From NCBI GenBank assembly GCA_023260935.1, contig JALQTL010000231.1, positions 1 through 9,436 of the forward strand: DNA of 9,436 bases, given 5' to 3'. The notes beneath the pieces were generated by a model that saw only the letters and a program-made list of their open reading frames with translations, was not told the origin of the DNA and did no database searches. This DNA is from Paracoccaceae bacterium (GTDB taxonomy: Bacteria; Pseudomonadota; Alphaproteobacteria; Rhodobacterales; Rhodobacteraceae). Shown here piece by piece: positions 5,805 through 9,436 of this stretch. Numbering within the stretch: the first letter of the stretch is position 1; each line of letters opens with the position of its first letter. Position numbers and translations under genes: made by a program.

Positions 5805-6722
5805 ATGACCCATGCCATCCGCCCGACTGCGCCGCTGGTGCAGGCCAATCTGATCTGTTCTCTGTCGATGTTCGTCTGGGCCGCTGGTCTGCCGGCCGCC
5901 GATCTGCTGATACCTCATGTGCCGCCCGTGCCGCTGACGGCGGCACGGATGGGGCTTGCCGCGCTTGCGGTGCTGATGGTCTGGGTTGCGATCGAAGGGG
6001 CCGGGGTGCTGGCGCGGGTTTCATGGCTTCGTGGCCTTGGGATCGGCAGCCTGATCGGGCTGGGCTCTTTCCTGCTGATCGTTGGACAGGCACGCACCGA
6101 TGCGGTGACGGTGGCGATCATTTCGGCCGCCCTGCCGGTGGTGGGCCTTGCGCTGGAGGTGATCTTTGACGGGCGCCGGCTGACCCTTGCGCTGGTGCTG
6201 GGCGTGGTGCTGAGCCTTCTGGGCGGCATTCTTGCGATGTCGGGACCGGGGCTTGGGCTGGATCTGGGGATCGGGGCGGCCCTGTGCCTTGGGTCGGTGA
6301 TCGTCTTCACGCTGGGGTCGCGGTTCAGCGTGACGGGATTGCCGGGGCTGACGCCGCTAGGGCGAACGGCCGTAACGCTGGCGGGGGCGGGCATCGCCAC
6401 CGGGGTCATTGCTGCCCTCTCTGCCCTTGCCGGGGCGCCGGGGCCCGATTGGGCCGCGCTTGGGCTTCGCGAGGGGGCGGCGCTGCTGACCTATGCCGTT
6501 CTGGGGATGGGGGTCAGCCAGATCCTGTGGATCTTTTCGGTGGGCAGCCTTGGCATCGGACTGGCGGCCCTGCACATCAACGCGGCACCCTTCTATGTGA
6601 TGCTGATCCTGTTCGCGATGGGGGGAAGCTGGGATAGCCGTCAGGCGCTTGGCGCGCTGGTTGTGGCACTGGGGGTGATGGTGGCGCAAGGCATCTTGCG
6701 CCTGCCGGGGCGGCGGGGCTAA
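5805..6722 (+). CDS. EamA/DMT superfamily permease
   Basis: A 305-residue polytopic inner-membrane protein with about ten hydrophobic helices in two similar halves, the layout of the drug/metabolite transporter (EamA, RhaT-like) superfamily. The first half begins ANLICSLSMFVWAAGLPAAD and contains the typical PLTAARMGLAALAVL segment. The second half begins about LGIGAALCLGSVIVFTLGSRF and ends with a helix PFYVMLILFAMGG and ALGALVVALGVMVAQG. The ATG at 5805 has a purine-rich GGGGAAGG just before it and starts immediately ahead of the first helix; an earlier in-frame start at 5694 would overlap tpiA and is rejected. The substrate cannot be told. Nine bases separate its stop from the P450 gene, so the two are probably one transcript. 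Confidence 0.88.
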   Translation: MTHAIRPTAPLVQANLICSLSMFVWAAGLPAADLLIPHVPPVPLTAARMGLAALAVLMVWVAIEGAGVLARVSWLRGLGIGSLIGLGSFLLIVGQARTDAVTVAIISAALPVVGLALEVIFDGRRLTLALVLGVVLSLLGGILAMSGPGLGLDLGIGAALCLGSVIVFTLGSRFSVTGLPGLTPLGRTAVTLAGAGIATGVIAALSALAGAPGPDWAALGLREGAALLTYAVLGMGVSQILWIFSVGSLGIGLAALHINAAPFYVMLILFAMGGSWDSRQALGALVVALGVMVAQGILRLPGRRG

Positions 6723-6731
6723 CACGGAGCC

Positions 6732-7916
6732 ATGCAAAGCCTGAACCAATCCCCGACAGACCGGCGGTTCGTGCAGAACCCCTATCCTTTCTATGAAACC
6801 GCCCGTGCCTTGGGTCCGTTCTTTCACTGGGCCGACTATGATCTGGTCTGCACCCCTTCGGCCAGTGCCTGCAACGCCATCTTCCGCGACCGCCGCTTTG
6901 GCCGCGAGGTGCCCCCCGAACTGGCGCAGCCCGTGGCCCCGCACACCGCCCCCTTCTATGCGGTCGAGGCCCATTCGATGCTGGAGCTGGAGCCGCCCCG
7001 CCATACGCGCCTGCGCAGCCTGGTGCTGCGTGCCTTCACCTCGCGCCGGATCGGGGCGATGCAGCCCGAGGTGGCGGCGCTGAGCCATCAGTTGATCGAC
7101 CGGATGCCGGCGGGCGAGGCCTTTGATCTGATCGACACCTTCGCGCGCCCCCTGCCGGTCATCATCATCGCGCGGCTTCTGGGCGTGCCAGAGACCATGG
7201 CCGATCAGCTTCTGGCGTGGTCGAATGCGATGGTGGGCATGTATCAGGCCCGACGGACCCGCGCGATGGAGGATGACGCCGCCACCGCCGCCGCAGCTTT
7301 CGCCGATTTCCTGCGCGGCTATGTGAAGGAGCGCCGGGCGCGACCGGCCGATGATCTGATCACCCAGCTTATCGCGGCGGAAATGGAGGGCGAACGGCTT
7401 TCCACCGATGAGCTGATCACGACCTGCATCCTGCTGCTGAACGCCGGCCACGAAGCAACCGTGCATACCATCGGCAACGGGGTGAAGCTGCTGCTTGAAA
7501 CGCGCACCCCACCCGACTTTCTGGCGCCTGACCGGGTAGAGGGCACGATAGAGGAAATCCTGCGGGTCGATCCGTCGCTGCACATGTTCACCCGCTGGGC
7601 CTATGAAGAGGTAGAGGTGATGGGGCACCGCTTTCAGCGGGGCGACAGGGTCGGCCTTTTGCTGGCGGCCGCGAACCGTGATCCGGGGGCCTGGGACAGG
7701 CCCGGCAAGTTCCTGCCCACCCGTCCGGCAAAGCCGCACCTGACCTTTGGCGCGGGGCTGCATTTCTGCGTTGGCGCGCCGCTGGCCCGGCTGGAACTTC
7801 AGACGGCCTTGCCGATCCTGTTCCAGCGCCTGCCGGGCCTGGCGCTGAAAGAGCGCCCCCGATACGCTGACCTCTATCATTTTCACGGTCTGGAAAGGCT
7901 GATCGTTTCGGCCTGA
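6732..7916 (+). CDS. Cytochrome P450
   Basis: A 394-residue soluble bacterial P450 of normal class I length, without a membrane anchor. Motifs in order: the C-helix HTRLR (91-95), helix I LLLNAGHEAT (234-243) with the oxygen-activating T243, ExxR in EEILR (E275, R278), the meander ANRDPGAWDRPGKF (314-327), the heme loop FGAGLHFCVG (339-348) with thiolate C346, and the tail YHFHGLERLIV. All essential residues are intact, so it should be active with a ferredoxin/ferredoxin reductase, neither of which is in the window. GGAG at 6726-6729 is very close to the ATG but no better start exists. The substrate is unknown and I cannot name a CYP family. It is closely coupled to the upstream permease and convergent with the Lrp regulator, 18 bases away. 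Confidence 0.95.
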   Translation: MQSLNQSPTDRRFVQNPYPFYETARALGPFFHWADYDLVCTPSASACNAIFRDRRFGREVPPELAQPVAPHTAPFYAVEAHSMLELEPPRHTRLRSLVLRAFTSRRIGAMQPEVAALSHQLIDRMPAGEAFDLIDTFARPLPVIIIARLLGVPETMADQLLAWSNAMVGMYQARRTRAMEDDAATAAAAFADFLRGYVKERRARPADDLITQLIAAEMEGERLSTDELITTCILLLNAGHEATVHTIGNGVKLLLETRTPPDFLAPDRVEGTIEEILRVDPSLHMFTRWAYEEVEVMGHRFQRGDRVGLLLAAANRDPGAWDRPGKFLPTRPAKPHLTFGAGLHFCVGAPLARLELQTALPILFQRLPGLALKERPRYADLYHFHGLERLIVSA

Positions 7917-7934
7917 TCCGCAGCCCCTTGCGCG

Positions 7935-8396
7935 CTAAAGCGGCAGGACGGTGGTGGACTTGATCTCTTCCATGCTCAGCAGCGCGGTCACGTTGTAGAT
8001 CTTCACCTCCGAAATCAGCGCCTGATAGAAGGTGTCATAAGCCCGCGCGTTCCTGACCCGCACTTTCAGGATGTAATCGATATCACCGGCAAGGCGGTGC
8101 GCCTCCAGCACCTCGGGGCGTTCCTTCAGGGTTTTCAGGAACTTCCGTTGCCATTCGGCCTCATGCTCGCTGGTGCGGATCAGCACGAAGAAACAGGCCT
8201 CCAGCCCCAGCGCCTCGGCATCCAGAATGGCGGTCTGGCGGGTGATGACGCCCTGTTCCTTCATCTTGCGGATGCGGTTCCAGACCGGGGTTTTGGAACT
8301 TCCCACCTTGCGGGCGATTTCATCCAGCGACTGGCTGGCATCGGCCTGAAGCTCGGCAAGGATTTTCCGATCCAGATCGTCCAGTTGGGCCGCCAT
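7935..8396 (-). CDS. Lrp/AsnC family transcriptional regulator
   Basis: A 153-residue feast/famine regulator. An N-terminal winged helix-turn-helix (LDDLDRKILAELQADASQSL, then DEIARKVGSSKTPVWNRIRK) is followed by an RAM ligand-binding/oligomerisation domain with RLAGDIDYILKVRVRNARAYD. It acts as a DNA-binding octamer or dimer in the family. The start at 8396 is backed by a GGGGGA stretch a few bases upstream on the minus strand; a longer frame reaching 9122 runs through cobA and is not real. It is divergent from cobA with 135 bases between, so it most likely controls cobA and the following sulfite-reduction genes in response to an amino acid or sulfur metabolite; this is inference from position. 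Siroheme-decarboxylase relatives of this fold were considered, but the intact HTH and normal RAM domain favour a regulator. Confidence 0.93.
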   Translation of the reverse strand: MAAQLDDLDRKILAELQADASQSLDEIARKVGSSKTPVWNRIRKMKEQGVITRQTAILDAEALGLEACFFVLIRTSEHEAEWQRKFLKTLKERPEVLEAHRLAGDIDYILKVRVRNARAYDTFYQALISEVKIYNVTALLSMEEIKSTTVLPL

Positions 8397-8402
8397 TCGT
8401 GA

Positions 8403-8422
8403 ATTCCCCCGCTTTGCGGAAT
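8403..8422 (-). promoter_or_regulatory. Leader dyad before the Lrp gene
   Basis: On the minus strand TTCCGC-AAA-GCGGGGGAA forms a stem with a small bulge; its G-rich arm contains the presumptive ribosome-binding site of the Lrp gene. Outer ATTCC (8403-8407) and GGAAT (8418-8422) are also complementary. It may be an operator for autoregulation or a translational hairpin. Confidence 0.35.
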
Positions 8423-8494
8423 GATCGCTTTCCTTGCCCCGCACATTAGAACAATCGTCCTTATCTGCAAGGGGCCATGGCCGAAGCGCGGGAA

Positions 8495-8507
8495 AATATC
8501 CTATATT
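8495..8507. promoter_or_regulatory. AT-rich palindrome and possible -10 of cobA
   Basis: AATAT-CCT-ATATT is a perfect palindrome in an otherwise GC-rich divergent intergenic region, 25 bases before the cobA start. TATATT (8502-8507) could serve as a -10 box. A second palindrome, GGCCATGGCC (8473-8482), lies just upstream. An operator for the neighbouring Lrp regulator overlapping the cobA promoter is the simplest reading, not proven. Confidence 0.4.
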
Positions 8508-8531
8508 GCAGGGCAGAAAACCGGGGTAGCC

Positions 8532-9314
8532 ATGTCCAGCCTGTCCAACCTGCCGATCCATTCGCCCGATCATCCGGCCGTCACCTTTGTGGGGGCGGGC
8601 CCGGGTGCTGCCGAACATCTGACGCTGGGCGCCCTGCGCTGCCTTCAGGGCGCCGAGGTGGTGATCCATGACCGCCTTGTGGGCGAAGAGGTGCTGGCGC
8701 TGATCCCGGCCGGGGTCACGCGGGTGGATGTGGGCAAGGAAGGCTTCGGCCCTTCGGTCAGCCAGACCAGCATCAATGCCACGCTGGTGGCCCACGCCCA
8801 GACCGGGCGGCGCGTGGTGCGGCTGAAGGGCGGCGATTGCGGCATTTTCGGGCGCCTCGATGAAGAGATGGAGGCACTGGAGGCGGCAGGTCTTTCCTTT
8901 CGCATCCTGCCGGGCCTGACCTCGGCCGCCGTGGCCGCGGCCAGCATCGGCCAAAGCCTGACCCGGCGTGGCCGCAACGCCAGCCTGCGCATTCTGACCG
9001 GGCATGACATGGCCGGCTTTGCCGAACAGGATTGGCGCGGCCTTTCCCGCAAGGGCGAGGTGGCGGCAATCTACATGGGCAAGAAATCCTCCCGCTTCAT
9101 TCAGGGCCGCCTGCTGATGCATGGCGCGGATGGCGCAACCCCGGTGGCGGTGGTGGAAAACGTCAGCCGGCCCGACCAGCGCATTCTGGCGGCTACCCTT
9201 GCCACCCTGCCCGAAACCGTGGCCGCCTGCCCCGGCCCCGCCGTCATCCTGTTCGGCCTTGCCCCCCGGCAGGCCGCCAAAGCACTTCCCGCATTGAAAG
9301 AGGCCCGCGCATGA
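8532..9314 (+). CDS. cobA: Uroporphyrinogen-III C-methyltransferase
   Basis: A 260-residue S-adenosylmethionine-dependent enzyme converting uroporphyrinogen III to precorrin-2, the branch point to siroheme and cobalamin. Motifs: FVGAGPG (19-25), HDRLV (46-50), VVRLKGGD (95-102), PGLTSA (127-132), SLTRRGRNASLRILTGHD (142-159), IYMGKK (180-185) and TPVAVVEN (203-210). It is single-domain, lacking the CysG N-terminal dehydrogenase/chelatase part. The usual GGDP is GGDC (C103). The start at 8532 follows GGGG and precedes the first strand; an upstream frame from 8421 lacks support. Its stop overlaps the DUF2849 start by four bases, the arrangement of alphaproteobacterial assimilatory sulfite-reduction operons, so siroheme for sulfite/nitrite reductase is its likely purpose. 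It is often annotated cysG. Confidence 0.93.
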   Translation: MSSLSNLPIHSPDHPAVTFVGAGPGAAEHLTLGALRCLQGAEVVIHDRLVGEEVLALIPAGVTRVDVGKEGFGPSVSQTSINATLVAHAQTGRRVVRLKGGDCGIFGRLDEEMEALEAAGLSFRILPGLTSAAVAAASIGQSLTRRGRNASLRILTGHDMAGFAEQDWRGLSRKGEVAAIYMGKKSSRFIQGRLLMHGADGATPVAVVENVSRPDQRILAATLATLPETVAACPGPAVILFGLAPRQAAKALPALKEARA

Positions 9315-9436
9315 GCCGCCAGTTCACCCCCAAGGTCGTTACCGCCAACCGCCTGCGCGAAGGCGATGTGGTCTATCTGACCGTCGATGACCGCTGGACC
9401 CCGCATCACCACGAAGCCGAGCTGATCGAGGACGAA
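9311..9436 (+). CDS. DUF2849 domain protein, N-terminal part (runs off the window)
   Basis: Forty-two codons are visible, starting FTPKVVTANRLREGDVVYLT, the characteristic opening of DUF2849, a family of small proteins encoded between the siroheme methyltransferase and the sulfite/nitrite reductase genes in alphaproteobacteria. ATGA overlap with cobA indicates translational coupling. The C-terminus lies beyond the right edge. Function unknown; an accessory role in sulfite reduction is inferred only from gene order. Confidence 0.88.
   Translation, partial: MSRQFTPKVVTANRLREGDVVYLTVDDRWTPHHHEAELIEDE

Noticed and set aside
6357..7886. 509-codon minus-strand frame opposite the permease and P450
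   Set aside because: Same kind of antisense artefact; the plus strand carries complete P450 motifs.
8397..9122. Upstream extension of the Lrp gene through cobA
   Set aside because: The Lrp domain starts at 8396 with its own ribosome-binding site; the extension is antisense to cobA and has no homology.
1..9436. CRISPR array, tRNA, rRNA, insertion sequence, toxin-antitoxin or phage genes
   Set aside because: Looked for on both strands; no regularly spaced repeats, no recognisable RNA gene, and no transposase, integrase or toxin motif.

Overview
The window looks like a chromosomal segment of an alphaproteobacterium of the order Rhodobacterales (Rhodobacter/Paracoccus type). This is judged from the high GC coding style and from alphaproteobacterial families such as DUF2852 and DUF2849. 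It is also supported by the cobA-DUF2849 overlap typical of the sulfite-reduction locus and by a short intergenic motif that I recall as common in that order. The first ~375 bases do not fit this: they are AT-richer (about 48% GC by hand count of 1-360) and encode part of a SulP-type anion transporter.

Layout. Minus strand, 1576 down to the left edge: the N-terminal ~400 codons of glnE (glutamine synthetase adenylyltransferase/adenylyl-removing enzyme) run without a stop, in frame, into the SulP fragment at about 371-382. The rest of glnE is absent. This is the strangest thing in the window: a chimeric contig or cloning/amplification artefact, or a real recombination. Then comes a ~350-base non-coding stretch with a striking operator-like region (nested and distant inverted repeats of TTGATGTAAAT). 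Plus strand: DUF2852 membrane protein, RDD-family membrane protein, bpt (leucyl/arginyl-tRNA-protein transferase), a SufT-like DUF59 protein, a SufA/IscA-type A-type Fe-S carrier, tpiA (triosephosphate isomerase), an EamA/DMT-type permease and a cytochrome P450 nine bases behind it. A convergent Lrp/AsnC regulator (minus) follows, divergently transcribed from cobA (uroporphyrinogen-III C-methyltransferase). cobA overlaps the start of a DUF2849 gene that runs off the right edge.

How the genes fit together. Most are housekeeping: nitrogen control (glnE), N-degron tagging (bpt), Fe-S maturation (sufT, sufA), glycolysis (tpiA) and siroheme synthesis for assimilatory sulfite reduction (cobA, DUF2849, presumably cysI beyond the edge), probably controlled by the divergent Lrp. 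bpt lies beside two Fe-S assembly genes and carries a cysteine cluster, which is suggestive. The EamA-P450 pair may be a small accessory oxidation/export unit. I see no CRISPR, tRNA, rRNA, transposase, phage or recognisable defence system. I do not see a clearly new multi-gene system here; the best leads are the glnE/SulP junction, the operator array at 1817-1906 and the bpt/Fe-S neighbourhood.
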